The notes beneath the pieces are model-generated. The model searched no databases, was not told the origin of the DNA, and saw only the letters and a program-made list of their open reading frames with translations. DNA of 64,000 bases from Sulfurospirillum sp. UBA4058 (GTDB lineage Bacteria > Campylobacterota > Campylobacteria > Campylobacterales > Sulfurospirillaceae): NCBI GenBank assembly GCA_002382085.1, contig DFZK01000003.1, forward strand, positions 123,453-187,452, given 5' to 3'. Every line of letters begins with the position of its first letter. The first letter of the stretch is position 1. Below, in pieces: positions 53,712-62,697 of the stretch. A program made the position numbers and the translations under genes.

Positions 53712-54737
53712 ATGCGCTACCTTCTTTTGACCTTACTCGCTTTGATAAGCCTCTTATCCGCAAACGCCGATCGTACGTTTAACGACATTAGCGGGAAACC
53801 CGTGATTTTACCCGAAAACATGACGCGCGTTTACGGTTCGGCACCTCCGATTACGTTCATGCTCTACGTTATCGACGACCGATCGCTCATCGGCGTCAAT
53901 TTTCCTCAAAAAAATCAGGACAACCAAAATGGAGACAAATTTTTAAGCGAATATTTTATGAAACTTCCTATTTTAGGCGGTTGGCACGGAAATAATATCC
54001 CCAATCTCGAAGCCATCGTCGCGGCGCATCCGCAAGTGATTATTACGTGGGACACTCCTTTACTTAACGAAAAAACGGCGAAGGATATGGAGCGTATTTC
54101 CATTCCGGCACTTAAAGTCAACATCGACGATTCGACGCACTATCCGGATGTTTTCCGAATGCTAGGAAAAGTGCTTCAAAAAGAAGAACGCGCGAATGCG
54201 CTTGCCGACATGGCACAAACCTATCTTGACGAGCTCAAACGTTTCGTCCAGTCCGTTCCGCCGACGGAGCGCACGAAAGTCTATTACGCCGAGGGCGATT
54301 TAGGACTTCAAACCGAATGTGACGTTTCGTTTCACTCCGAACCTTTAGCCTTAGCCGGCGGTAATTTGGTGCACAAGTGCGTTCAAAACAGCGTAATCGG
54401 AATGCAAGAGGTCAGCTTTGAACAAGTCTTGCTCTACGATCCCGAAGTCATTATCGTGCAAAGTCCCGCTTTTTTCAAAACGGTGTTTACCGACGCTAAA
54501 TGGCAAATGCTCAAAGCGGTTCAAAACAAACGCGTCTATTTAGTGCCGAAAACGCCTTTTAACTGGACGGATAGACCGCCCTCTTTTATGCGCATTATCG
54601 GAGCGCATTGGATTGCAAGTAAGCTCTATCCGACACGTTATCCCTACTCGATTCAGGAAAAAGTCAGAGCGTTTTATCGTCTCTTTTTTCAGGTTGAACT
54701 TCGAGACGAAGAGCTGAAAACCTATTTTAGTCTCTAA
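53712..54737 (+). CDS. Periplasmic binding protein, MolA/BtuF-like (paralog C)
   Basis: About 341 residues with signal peptide YLLLTLLALISLLSANA. It shares the paralog core: VYYAEGDLGLQTECDVSFH, VHKC, MQEVSFEQVLLYDPEVIIVQ and PFNWTDRPPSFMR. The ATG at 53712 has AAGGAAC in front, formed by the last codons of the globin gene, showing tight coupling. The three paralogs probably bind similar ligands with different preferences (inference). Confidence 0.82.
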   Translation: MRYLLLTLLALISLLSANADRTFNDISGKPVILPENMTRVYGSAPPITFMLYVIDDRSLIGVNFPQKNQDNQNGDKFLSEYFMKLPILGGWHGNNIPNLEAIVAAHPQVIITWDTPLLNEKTAKDMERISIPALKVNIDDSTHYPDVFRMLGKVLQKEERANALADMAQTYLDELKRFVQSVPPTERTKVYYAEGDLGLQTECDVSFHSEPLALAGGNLVHKCVQNSVIGMQEVSFEQVLLYDPEVIIVQSPAFFKTVFTDAKWQMLKAVQNKRVYLVPKTPFNWTDRPPSFMRIIGAHWIASKLYPTRYPYSIQEKVRAFYRLFFQVELRDEELKTYFSL

Positions 54738-54765
54738 AAAAATCGTCCTATGATGAAAAAATAGC

Positions 54766-54809
54766 TTGAAGATAGAGGAAAATTTCGTTATAGTTTCAAC
54801 AATATAGCG
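54766..54809 (+). promoter_or_regulatory. Promoter with overlapping ModE-like operator
   Basis: TTGAAG (54766-54771), a 17-base spacer and TATAGT (54789-54794). The inverted repeat CGTTATAG-N8-ATATAGCG (54786-54809) covers the -10 and start region. It is the best-conserved box in the window. AAGGA and the methyltransferase ATG follow at 54817-54827. Confidence 0.7.
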
Positions 54810-54826
54810 AAATTTAAGGACACGAT

Positions 54827-55609
54827 ATGGAATTCAATCACTCGTTTTGGGATACGATGGCGGAGCGTTATCCGCATTATGACGATCCGGCGATGCAAAA
54901 AGACGTGCAACGCGTTCTTGCGTGGGCAAAAAGTCAAGGGATCGATTTTAGCGATCGATCCCTTTTAGACATCGGATGCGGAACCGGTACGGTTTCGATC
55001 CCTCTAGCCCTTGAAAAGGCCCGCGTAACCGCGATCGATCTTTCACGCGGTATGTTAAACGCTCTTCAAAGCGATGCCGAAGCACTCAAGCTCTGTGCCA
55101 ATCTCAAATCGTATCAAAGCGACTGGGAGAGTTTTCCGTTAACGCAAACATTCGACATCGTTCTTGCGTCCATGACGCCTGCCATTTCCCAAGAAACGCA
55201 TATCGATAAGATGCTCAACGCAACGCATGCCATGGGGCTTTATGTCGGGTGGGGACGCTACAAAACCAACGCTTTTCTCGAAGCGTTAATGCAAGCGCAC
55301 GATGCTCCCGAAAAAATGTCGGGAGGATGCATCAAAGTTGCCGATTTTATGCATTACCTCGATACGAAAGAGCTTGCGTATAGCTACGAATTTTTCACGA
55401 CCTCGTGGGAAGAGACTTATACGTACGATGAAGCTAAAACGTATGCCGCCGAGCAACTCGCCCGCAAAAACCTCTTGCCCGATGAACGCAAAGTCGATGC
55501 GATTATTCGCGATTTTATGCACGACGAAACGGTCAAAATCGAAACGCAAGCCGAAAAAGGGATGGTTTTGTTTTCCAAATATCCCTCTTCTTGTCCTAAA
55601 CATACTTAA
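54827..55609 (+). CDS. Class I SAM-dependent methyltransferase (paralog 1)
   Basis: A 260-residue methyltransferase with motif I LLDIGCGTGTVSIPLA, acidic strand end AIDLSRGML and the segment FDIVLASMTPAISQETH. It is clearly paralogous to the 57449 protein over its whole length (MAERYP..., VGWGRYKTN, SWEETYT...KTYAAEQLAR). Directly behind a ModE-controlled promoter and 11 bases before the radical SAM fusion gene, it probably modifies the same compound as its neighbours. The unusual ASMTPAI motif may help define the family. Confidence 0.8.
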   Translation: MEFNHSFWDTMAERYPHYDDPAMQKDVQRVLAWAKSQGIDFSDRSLLDIGCGTGTVSIPLALEKARVTAIDLSRGMLNALQSDAEALKLCANLKSYQSDWESFPLTQTFDIVLASMTPAISQETHIDKMLNATHAMGLYVGWGRYKTNAFLEALMQAHDAPEKMSGGCIKVADFMHYLDTKELAYSYEFFTTSWEETYTYDEAKTYAAEQLARKNLLPDERKVDAIIRDFMHDETVKIETQAEKGMVLFSKYPSSCPKHT

Positions 55610-55620
55610 AAGGTTCTTTT

Positions 55621-57399
55621 ATGGTCTGCTTTATTTGCGAAAGACGCTGTCATATGGAAGAAGGGAGCATCGGCGCATGCCGTCGCTACGAATGCAAAGA
55701 GGGAACGATTCACGAACGTTTTGCTCATACTTATTTGGTCACCGCACCTATTTCGGCGGAAACGATGCCGGTTTTGCATTTTCACCCGCGCGCCAAATTT
55801 TTACAAATCAGTACCACGGGGTGTAATTTTGATTGCGACGGATGCATCTCTACCGTCGTCGCCAAAGAGATGGATACGGACTCCAAAGCCTTACATGTAC
55901 TGAGTCCCGAGCAAATCGTGCAAAAAGCGCGAAGCCTGAACTGCACGGGCATTGCGTTTTTAATGAACGATCCTTTGGCATCGTTTTTCACGTTTTTGGA
56001 AGTTTGTAAACTCGCAAAACAAGCAGGTCTCGTGACGGGCTGTTCGAGTAACGGTTACTTTACGCTTCAATCGCTTGACATGTTAATTCCCTATCTTGAT
56101 TTTATCAACATCGGACTCAAAGGTCTGAGCAACACGGTGTACCGTAGCTGCCATGCAACCAGTTACAAACCGGTATTGCGCAATATCGCCTATTTAGTAC
56201 AAAAAGGCGTTCACGTCGAAGTCGCATGCATTCACAAAAAAGGCAACGAAAGCGAGGTCGTTGCCATTGCCGAACATTTAGCGACGCTTTCGAAAACCAT
56301 ACCCTTGCAATTAATGCGTTTTATCCCGATCAACGATGCGGCGATTGAAGATGAGCCTTCCATTCAAGACTCGGAGACGCTATATCAAACGCTCAAAACT
56401 CGTTTGGACTACGTCTATTTGTTTAACTCTCCCGGAAGCGAATGCCTTCATACGTACTGTCCTTCGTGCGGTGCGCTCATTTTCGAGCGTGATTTTTACG
56501 GACCGATGGGTTCTAAACTGCGAAAAATTCACCATTTTAAAGAGGGTCGATGCACGCAATGTGCTCATACGCTGGCTATTAGCGGAGCCCCTTCTCAAAC
56601 CGTCTTCGACGAAGAGGGATTTGAAGGAGGCTATCCGATGACGCGCGCGTTAGAGATCGTCGAAGGAACGTTGGTCGCACTCGGCGTCGACAATCAACGC
56701 GACGTAACGCGCTGTTGGGAGGAGCTCTTGGCAGATAACGGACTCAAAAAACTTCACGTCGATATTCAAAATTTCGACAATTATGCCGCTACGATTCTCT
56801 TTTTAGCGCGTATCGTCGACAAAGAAGAGAATGCCAAGGCACTGATCGCGTATATGCGCGATAAAATCGATACGATCGTCAACGCACTCACAGGCGTAAC
56901 CCACCGCCCTAGCGTTTACTACGTCATGGGAAAACCGTTGTTCGCGCTCGAAGACACGCGCCTTGAAAATCAATTGGTCGAATTAGCCGGAGGCGTCAGC
57001 CTCAATAAAATGCTCGTTTTAGACGGTCGCCCCGGACGCAAGATCGCACGGGAAGAGCTTCTCAAACTCAATCCCGACGTCATTTTTATCTCTTCGTTTT
57101 TAGACTCTCCTTTGGAGGCGTTTTATGATGCCTGTCGCGAAGAACACATCGACGTCGAAGCCGTGAGAAAACATCACGTGTACGCACATCCCTATCCGTG
57201 TTTCGACTTTGGAAGCCCGCGGTGGATTTTGGGATTGATGTATATCGCCGATATGCTGCATCCCGAAATTTTTCATTTCGATATTCATCACGAAGCGACG
57301 CTTTTTTACAAGCAATTTTACCATCGAACGTTTGAGGCATCGATGCTCAACCGTTCGTTTGCAAAACCCAGTCGCGATCATCGTCTAAATCGACTATAA
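55621..57399 (+). CDS. Radical SAM enzyme fused to a periplasmic-binding-protein fold
   Basis: A 592-residue protein with no signal peptide. Residues 1-30 form a Cys-rich head (C3, C6, C10, C20, C25). A radical SAM domain with C68-X3-C72-X2-C75 (TTGCNFDCDGC) follows, like AmmeMemoRadiSam/PFL-activase-type enzymes, then further Cys pairs (HTYCPSCGAL; GRCTQCAHTL, about 278-325). Residues ~345-592 are a BtuF/MolA-like binding domain (HRPSVYYVMGKPLFALED, LLKLNPDVIFISSFL, FDFGSPRWILGLMYIADML), related to the locus's binding proteins but cytoplasmic here. It may process the imported ligand in the cytoplasm. I know of no described function for this fusion. Confidence 0.82.
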   Translation: MVCFICERRCHMEEGSIGACRRYECKEGTIHERFAHTYLVTAPISAETMPVLHFHPRAKFLQISTTGCNFDCDGCISTVVAKEMDTDSKALHVLSPEQIVQKARSLNCTGIAFLMNDPLASFFTFLEVCKLAKQAGLVTGCSSNGYFTLQSLDMLIPYLDFINIGLKGLSNTVYRSCHATSYKPVLRNIAYLVQKGVHVEVACIHKKGNESEVVAIAEHLATLSKTIPLQLMRFIPINDAAIEDEPSIQDSETLYQTLKTRLDYVYLFNSPGSECLHTYCPSCGALIFERDFYGPMGSKLRKIHHFKEGRCTQCAHTLAISGAPSQTVFDEEGFEGGYPMTRALEIVEGTLVALGVDNQRDVTRCWEELLADNGLKKLHVDIQNFDNYAATILFLARIVDKEENAKALIAYMRDKIDTIVNALTGVTHRPSVYYVMGKPLFALEDTRLENQLVELAGGVSLNKMLVLDGRPGRKIAREELLKLNPDVIFISSFLDSPLEAFYDACREEHIDVEAVRKHHVYAHPYPCFDFGSPRWILGLMYIADMLHPEIFHFDIHHEATLFYKQFYHRTFEASMLNRSFAKPSRDHRLNRL

Positions 57400-57448
57400 T
57401 AAGCGTTACGAAAAGGGCGGGAATGCCCATTAAAAAAAACGGAGTTTC

Positions 57449-58210
57449 ATGGAAGGGAAAAATGCTGTTTGGGAAGCGATGGCAAAACGCTATCCGCGTT
57501 TTTACGACGATTCTATGCGTAAAGACGTCCAATTTATTTTAGACTGGTGTGAGGACAAAGGGGTTTGCTTTGAAAATAAAAGCATTTTAGATATCGGGTC
57601 GGGAACGGGAACGATCGCCATTCCTTTAGCGCTTAAAGGAGCGCGCGTGACCGCCGTAGACGTCTCAAGCGGTATGTTAAAAGCTTTGCGCGAAGATGCG
57701 CGCGAGCACGGCGTTCACGAGTCGATTCAAACGCATCAAAGCGATTGGGAAGCGTTTGCGGACGAACATACTTACGACATCGTTTTAGCTTCGATGACGC
57801 CTGCGATCAATTCGGAAGAGAAAATGGAAAAAATGATGGCATCTTCCGATACGATGGGCATTTACGTCGGTTGGGGTTCTTACCGTACCAACCTTTTCGT
57901 CAATGCACTCATGCAAGCCCACGGTATCGAAGACGATTGTAGTGCCAACGGATGTTTCAAAACCCGTCAGTTTATGGAACGTTTGGAACAAAAAGCGATG
58001 CGTTACCATCATACGTTCTTCGAAACGTCTTGGACCGAAACGTATACGCAAGAAGATGCGAAGCAATACGCACGCGAACAACTTCAAAGACGTGAAATTA
58101 CGCCGCAAGAAAGCGTGATCGAGCGTTTATTGGCTTCCAATAGCAACGATCAAGACAAAGTTCATATTACGACCAAAGCGGAAAAAGGGATCGTCGTATG
58201 GTATAAATAA
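57449..58210 (+). CDS. Class I SAM-dependent methyltransferase (paralog 2)
   Basis: A 253-residue paralog of the 54827 protein: MAKRYPRFYDDSMRKDVQFI, motif I ILDIGSGTGTIAIPLA, YDIVLASMTPAINSEE, VGWGSYRTN and SWTETYTQEDAKQYAREQL. ACGGAG precedes the ATG. The two paralogs flank the radical SAM fusion gene, which suggests two related methylation steps or two substrates. Confidence 0.8.
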   Translation: MEGKNAVWEAMAKRYPRFYDDSMRKDVQFILDWCEDKGVCFENKSILDIGSGTGTIAIPLALKGARVTAVDVSSGMLKALREDAREHGVHESIQTHQSDWEAFADEHTYDIVLASMTPAINSEEKMEKMMASSDTMGIYVGWGSYRTNLFVNALMQAHGIEDDCSANGCFKTRQFMERLEQKAMRYHHTFFETSWTETYTQEDAKQYAREQLQRREITPQESVIERLLASNSNDQDKVHITTKAEKGIVVWYK

Positions 58211-58232
58211 CGAAGATGCACTCGCATCTTCG
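58211..58232. terminator. Hairpin terminator between convergent genes
   Basis: A nine-base-pair stem CGAAGATGC / GCATCTTCG with loop ACTC, followed on the plus strand by a T-rich stretch. It lies directly at the methyltransferase stop and before the end of the Mop gene. Confidence 0.65.
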
Positions 58233-58240
58233 TCGACTTT

Positions 58241-58450
58241 TTACTCTTTAATTAAAAGGACGTTAACCGCTTTGACGACGACTTTCACTTTGTCGCCCTC
58301 TTTAAGCCCCATCTCTTCGATAGACTCCATGGTCATTACCGAGCTCATTTTACCGGCTAAAATGTCCCCTACATCGACTTGACACATAACTTCACCTTTT
58401 TTGATCTTTTTGACCGTTGCGACAATCTCGTTTCTAGCACCGTATTTCAT
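58241..58450 (-). CDS. Molbindin (single Mop-domain protein)
   Basis: A 69-residue stand-alone Mop domain: ARNEIVATVKKIKKGEVMCQ, then GDILAGKMSSVMTMESIEEM and GLKEGDKVKVVVKAVNVLLI. Molbindins assemble into rings that store or buffer molybdate and tungstate in the cytoplasm. It closes the uptake locus on the right. A ModE-type half-site CGTTATAG lies upstream at 58492-58499, but no convincing second half. Confidence 0.85.
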   Translation of the reverse strand: MKYGARNEIVATVKKIKKGEVMCQVDVGDILAGKMSSVMTMESIEEMGLKEGDKVKVVVKAVNVLLIKE

Positions 58451-58563
58451 CCAAGACTCCTTAGTTAAAGTGTTTCAATGCTACATCAAAGCGTTATAGT
58501 CTGTCAAAACAACACGGCTTTGTTATGCTATAATCGCATCAAATTTCACGCAAGGTTTTCGGG

Positions 58564-58953
58564 ATGTTTTCTACCCTCGTCGCTATTTTTTCGGGTGCGG
58601 GTTTAGGCGCACTGTTACGCTGGTTTTTAGGCACGAAGCTCAATAGTCTCACGCCTTCGATTCCGCTAGGAACGCTTGGAGCTAATTTACTCGGCGGTTA
58701 TCTCATAGGATTTTTTATCGCTTTTTTCGCCTCCAATACCGCTTTAGCTCCCGAATGGCGGTTGTTTATTATCACGGGATTTTTAGGAGGATTGACGACG
58801 TTTAGCACCTTCAGTGCCGAGATCGTAACGCTCATTCAATCGGGACGTTTGGGCATAAGCCTTTTTGCGATTTTCTTACATGTCATGGGTTCGATCGCTA
58901 TGACGCTTCTGGGCATTGCCAGCTATACTTTACTACACAAAGGAAGTTTATGA
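58564..58953 (+). CDS. crcB: Fluoride channel CrcB/Fluc
   Basis: A 129-residue membrane protein with four hydrophobic segments and the family's [26 protein letters not shown] and [15 protein letters not shown] motifs, the last lining the fluoride pore. It dimerises to export fluoride. A -10-like TATAAT is near 58530. I saw no fluoride riboswitch in the 113 bases upstream. It overlaps the DUF190 gene by ATGA. Confidence 0.92.
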   Translation: MFSTLVAIFSGAGLGALLRWFLGTKLNSLTPSIPLGTLGANLLGGYLIGFFIAFFASNTALAPEWRLFIITGFLGGLTTFSTFSAEIVTLIQSGRLGISLFAIFLHVMGSIAMTLLGIASYTLLHKGSL

Positions 58954-59261
58954 AAGGGTTTCAACTCGTATTTTCAACGTTGCAAAGCCGCAAACATCCA
59001 AGCGGAGAGTCTATCAGCCACTGGTTAGTGAAAACCGCGGAAGCCTTAGACATTAAAGGCGTGACGCTTCTCAATGCCGCACAAGGTATCGGACGCGACG
59101 GAAAATTACACTCGTCTTCTTTTTTTGAACTGGCCGATGAACCCCTAGAAATCATTATGAACGTTAACGAAGAGGCGTGCGAAACACTTTTTGCGCTTTT
59201 AAAAAACGAAAATTTGGGAATATTTTATACCAAAACCGCGATAGAATTCGGAACGATTTAA
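58950..59261 (+). CDS. DUF190-family protein next to crcB
   Basis: A 103-residue protein resembling the DUF190 (PII-like) family often encoded beside crc[21 protein letters not shown] and [20 protein letters not shown]. It overlaps crcB by four bases. The role is unclear; a regulatory subunit of the fluoride channel has been proposed from context. Confidence 0.75.
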   Translation: MKGFQLVFSTLQSRKHPSGESISHWLVKTAEALDIKGVTLLNAAQGIGRDGKLHSSSFFELADEPLEIIMNVNEEACETLFALLKNENLGIFYTKTAIEFGTI

Positions 59262-59699
59262 AGACGATTCACATTGACCTCGCATTTCTGATTAAAGAGA
59301 AAGATAAATGTCTTTTCTTTGATTCCGAGCAAGAAAAATGACGAAAAAATATAAATAATTTTTTTGAAATCACTATAGTAATAAACATTTGATCACTTTG
59401 AAATACTTCTATAGTAGCAGACTGCTATCCTGAAATTTCAGCACGATATCTTATTTAAATTCACATCAATCATTATTTATTCCTTTTTTTAACACTATTT
59501 TGTCATATTTGTCTCAAAAATGAGTGTAAAAGTACCATCAATTACTCAAAAATCCATTTTAATAACGCTTATTGGTTAGATATACTTTTTAAATATTTGA
59601 AAATATTAAGTTTAAAGTTGACGAAAAAAGTTGTAAATTAATAAAATATATAACTTTCTTAACGTAAAGCTATCAAGAAAAACAAGGAGGATACTTTTC
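59262..59699. other. AT-rich intergenic region
   Basis: About 440 bases without a gene between the DUF190 gene and the first AraC-type regulator. It is strongly AT-rich and probably carries the regulator's promoter; AAGGAGG at 59684-59690 is its ribosome site. I see no structured RNA, repeat or TTACATGTAA copy in it. Confidence 0.5.
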
Positions 59700-60497
59700 A
59701 TGACGGCACCCATCGTAAACTTACTGCATGAAACATTTCGTATTGAAAAGATGACGCATCTTCCAGCCGTTCCTCGACATAAACATACCTGCTACGAACT
59801 TTTTTTTATTCTCCAAGGAGAGGGAAATTTTTACATTGACTGCGAGCATTACGACGTTCAAAAAAATTCTATTTTTTTTGTCGCTCCGGGGCGCATCCAT
59901 GGATGGAATTATACCAATAACATTGAAGCCTATTTGATAAAATGCGACCTTACATCGTATCTTGATCCGTATATCCTTGAACATTTATCCGTTTTTCATT
60001 TTGATACGGCTCTTCTTTCAGAGCAAGAGGCATCTATGATTACCGGTGTTCTCGATGATCTGTACAAAGAATTTCTCTCCACATACTCTCTCAAAGATTT
60101 TGCACTTACGAACTTATTAAACATTTTATTCGTCTATCTGCAACGTGCATTACCGGCTAAAGCTTCCGCTTTTACGCCCGATATCCTTATGACCAAACTC
60201 GATGATTTAATGTATCAAAATAATTACCAGCTCTCTTCGGGTCACTATTATGCAAAAAAACTCAAAGTCAGCCTTAAACACTTAAATACGGCCGTCAAAA
60301 AATTCACGGGAATAAGTTGCAGTGAATACATCCGCTCAAAAACGCTCTACGAAGCACAACGTCTTCTCAAATACGATACGTTGACATGTAATGAAATTGC
60401 CGATCGCCTCGGCTTTATCGATCCTTGTTACTTCAGTAGATTTTTCAAACGTGAATTTGGGATAGCTCCAAAATTTTTTCGTAACGACATTGCGTAA
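59700..60497 (+). CDS. AraC-family regulator with N-terminal cupin (copy 1)
   Basis: A 265-residue regulator. The N-terminal sensor is a cupin (LPAVPRHKHTCYELFFILQG, then FVAPGRIHGWNY with metal- or ligand-binding His). The C-terminal AraC DNA-binding domain ends DRLGFIDPCYFSRFFKREFG. A strong AAGGAGG precedes the ATG. It is paralogous to the 62698 protein, and both flank the porin/YceI gene pair, so one or both likely control it. Confidence 0.85.
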   Translation: MTAPIVNLLHETFRIEKMTHLPAVPRHKHTCYELFFILQGEGNFYIDCEHYDVQKNSIFFVAPGRIHGWNYTNNIEAYLIKCDLTSYLDPYILEHLSVFHFDTALLSEQEASMITGVLDDLYKEFLSTYSLKDFALTNLLNILFVYLQRALPAKASAFTPDILMTKLDDLMYQNNYQLSSGHYYAKKLKVSLKHLNTAVKKFTGISCSEYIRSKTLYEAQRLLKYDTLTCNEIADRLGFIDPCYFSRFFKREFGIAPKFFRNDIA

Positions 60498-60583
60498 AAA
60501 TACAATATTTGATATCGAAAATCCATTTTAAAAAATTTTATTACTACATATAATTCAATTAGATTTTATATCGGAGGAATTAT

Positions 60584-61906
60584 ATGAAAAAATTTGTCAG
60601 TGTACTTTTAAGTACGGTCGTATGTGGCACTTTGGCGAGTGCGAAGGTTGTTCAACAATTTGAACCGGAAAAAGATACGTCATCTTTCAGCGGTAAACCC
60701 GAAGTAAGTTTTGCCATAGACTTATCGTTTTACTATCAGGGTATTGATGCGCCGTGGAGTGCTTCTAAATATGCAAGCCATGTTGATTATAATGCTTATG
60801 GTACATCTTCAACGGATACCGTGAAAGGCGATACGGAATCCGCTCTTAGTTTACCGACGGCAAACTTGGATATTAATGCCAAAGTTATGAGCGGTTTCAA
60901 CGTTAAATTGCAAACGATGTTGGCATCGCACCATCACAATGAAACTTATGTCAAAGGCGGTTATGCTACCATCGATAACCTTGACTTTATTGCTCCCGGA
61001 TTTTTATCAGGCTTCATGAAAGACGCAACGATCAAAATCGGTGTTAACGATATCAATTACGGTGACGATCAATATCGAAGAACCGATAACGCTAATGTTA
61101 TGCGCAATCCATTTATTAACAATTTAGCCGTTGATGCGGCCGATCAAGGGACGCATATTGAAGTTCTTTACCGTATTCCCGCCATCAGTTCTTTTGTAGT
61201 AGCGGGTATTACCAACGGGCAGGCAAATCCACAAGATACGTTAGAAACCGATTCATACGGCACCAGCAGTAATCGTTACGCTCTGTACGGAAAAGTCGGC
61301 TTTGATCATGAATATAATGATGATTGGAGACTGAGAATTACGGAATCCGTTTACAATGTTGAAAGCGTCAATAGACAAGATTTATACCTTGGCGACAAAT
61401 CCGGCAATGTTATTAGAAACGTCTACGGTACCGTTAATACAAACGTACTCTCCTCAGGTTGGGATCCTACGAGAAATTATGTGAATTATAAAGGTACAAA
61501 ACAATATACGTCGGCTCCCGATCTTTTAGCGGCAAAAACCAATCTTTTTGTTAAATATAAAGATACCGAATTATACGGAATGTATGAGATGATCGATGCG
61601 GAAGATACTATGGGTAAATCTATCAAAGTGAACCATTATGCTATTGACCTCGTTCAACGCTTTTACAACGATAAATTTTGGATTGCCGGTCGTTATGAAA
61701 ATGCTGTCCAAGAGTATAAAGATAGCTATAATGACCTTGGTGACGCCGAATTAACCCAATACCAAGCAACACTGGGTTGGTTCTTGTCAAAAAATGCCGT
61801 TGCAAAAATCGAGTATATAGACCAAGAGCGAGAGAAATTTTCTATCTATAGAGACGGAAAAGCCAGCTTTAACGGCTTTATGGTCAATGCATCTCTTAGC
61901 TTCTAA
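60584..61906 (+). CDS. Outer membrane porin-like beta-barrel protein
   Basis: A 440-residue exported protein with signal peptide (VSVLLSTVVCGTLASA), alternating amphipathic strands throughout and a C-terminal strand ending GFMVNASLSF with terminal Phe, as in outer membrane barrels. It resembles the Opr/alginate-type porins of Campylobacterota in general form; the solute is unknown. CGGAGG precedes the ATG. It is followed by the YceI-like gene and lies between two AraC-type regulators. Confidence 0.7.
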   Translation: MKKFVSVLLSTVVCGTLASAKVVQQFEPEKDTSSFSGKPEVSFAIDLSFYYQGIDAPWSASKYASHVDYNAYGTSSTDTVKGDTESALSLPTANLDINAKVMSGFNVKLQTMLASHHHNETYVKGGYATIDNLDFIAPGFLSGFMKDATIKIGVNDINYGDDQYRRTDNANVMRNPFINNLAVDAADQGTHIEVLYRIPAISSFVVAGITNGQANPQDTLETDSYGTSSNRYALYGKVGFDHEYNDDWRLRITESVYNVESVNRQDLYLGDKSGNVIRNVYGTVNTNVLSSGWDPTRNYVNYKGTKQYTSAPDLLAAKTNLFVKYKDTELYGMYEMIDAEDTMGKSIKVNHYAIDLVQRFYNDKFWIAGRYENAVQEYKDSYNDLGDAELTQYQATLGWFLSKNAVAKIEYIDQEREKFSIYRDGKASFNGFMVNASLSF

Positions 61907-61923
61907 CGCGATAAGGATTTAAT

Positions 61924-62406
61924 GTGAAAAAATTGATTTACAGTCTTTTACTTTTATCAGGTTTAGCGTATGCCGAAAACATCGAGATTCATGGGACATC
62001 AACACTCCATGATTGGAAAATGGTCTCCAATAAAACAGACGTTGCTTTTGAAAACGACGGCTCTAAAATTACCAAATTGAACGTTTCCGTTCAAATTAAA
62101 ACGCTCAAAAGCGGTGATGAGGGTCTTGATGAAAAAGCTTATGAAACGCTCAAAATCGATCGCAACAATGTGATTACGTTCAAAATGATCGAATCGGATT
62201 TAGCGGCGGGTACGATCAAAGGCGTTTTCAAGGTATTGGACAAAGAGAGAACAGAGACGTTAAAACCCGAAATGCTTACACTTGAACATGTTTCGGGTAG
62301 TTTTAAAGTCAAAATGACGGATTTCGGGCTAGAAGTTCCTTCCGTCATGTTCGGAGCTATTAAATCAGGCGATGAAGTGACGATCAAATACGATATTAAA
62401 AAATAA
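61924..62406 (+). CDS. YceI-like periplasmic lipid-binding protein
   Basis: A 160-residue exported protein (signal LIYSLLLLSGLAYA) with the YceI-type start IEIHGTSTLHDWKM and an all-beta pattern ending DEVTIKYDIK. YceI lipocalin-like proteins bind isoprenoid-type lipids in the periplasm. Eighteen bases after the porin gene, it is probably co-transcribed with it. Confidence 0.75.
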   Translation: MKKLIYSLLLLSGLAYAENIEIHGTSTLHDWKMVSNKTDVAFENDGSKITKLNVSVQIKTLKSGDEGLDEKAYETLKIDRNNVITFKMIESDLAAGTIKGVFKVLDKERTETLKPEMLTLEHVSGSFKVKMTDFGLEVPSVMFGAIKSGDEVTIKYDIKK

Positions 62407-62414
62407 TCGATACA

Positions 62415-62450
62415 CAGGCAAAAGGTTTTCCGCTAAGCTCCTTTTGCCTG
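62415..62450 (+). terminator. Long hairpin after the YceI-like gene
   Basis: An 11-base-pair stem CAGGCAAAAGG / CCTTTTGCCTG with a 14-base loop, eight bases after the YceI-like stop. No U-tract follows; probable terminator or 3' stabiliser. Confidence 0.5.
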
Positions 62451-62697
62451 AATCAATGACCGATCAACCTTTTCTCCTGAGATCATAGCCGTACACGATT
62501 GATTATTTTTCGAGTACGGCTCTAAATTGTTTTCACGATATAATAAAAACGAACATTGAAGTTCTTTCAAGACGGAAAATGAACACGTATCGCAAACAAC
62601 GTTACCTTCGACTCACGTACTCAAAATGTGCACCGCCGCCGTGTTGAAAGGATGCTATTAGAATATACAATTATTAAAGCTCTGTAGGAATGTAATT

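Noticed and set aside
58451..58563. Fluoride riboswitch upstream of crcB
   Set aside because: I looked for the conserved GGNGAUGG/AACCG core on the plus strand and did not find it; only a promoter-like TATAAT is present.
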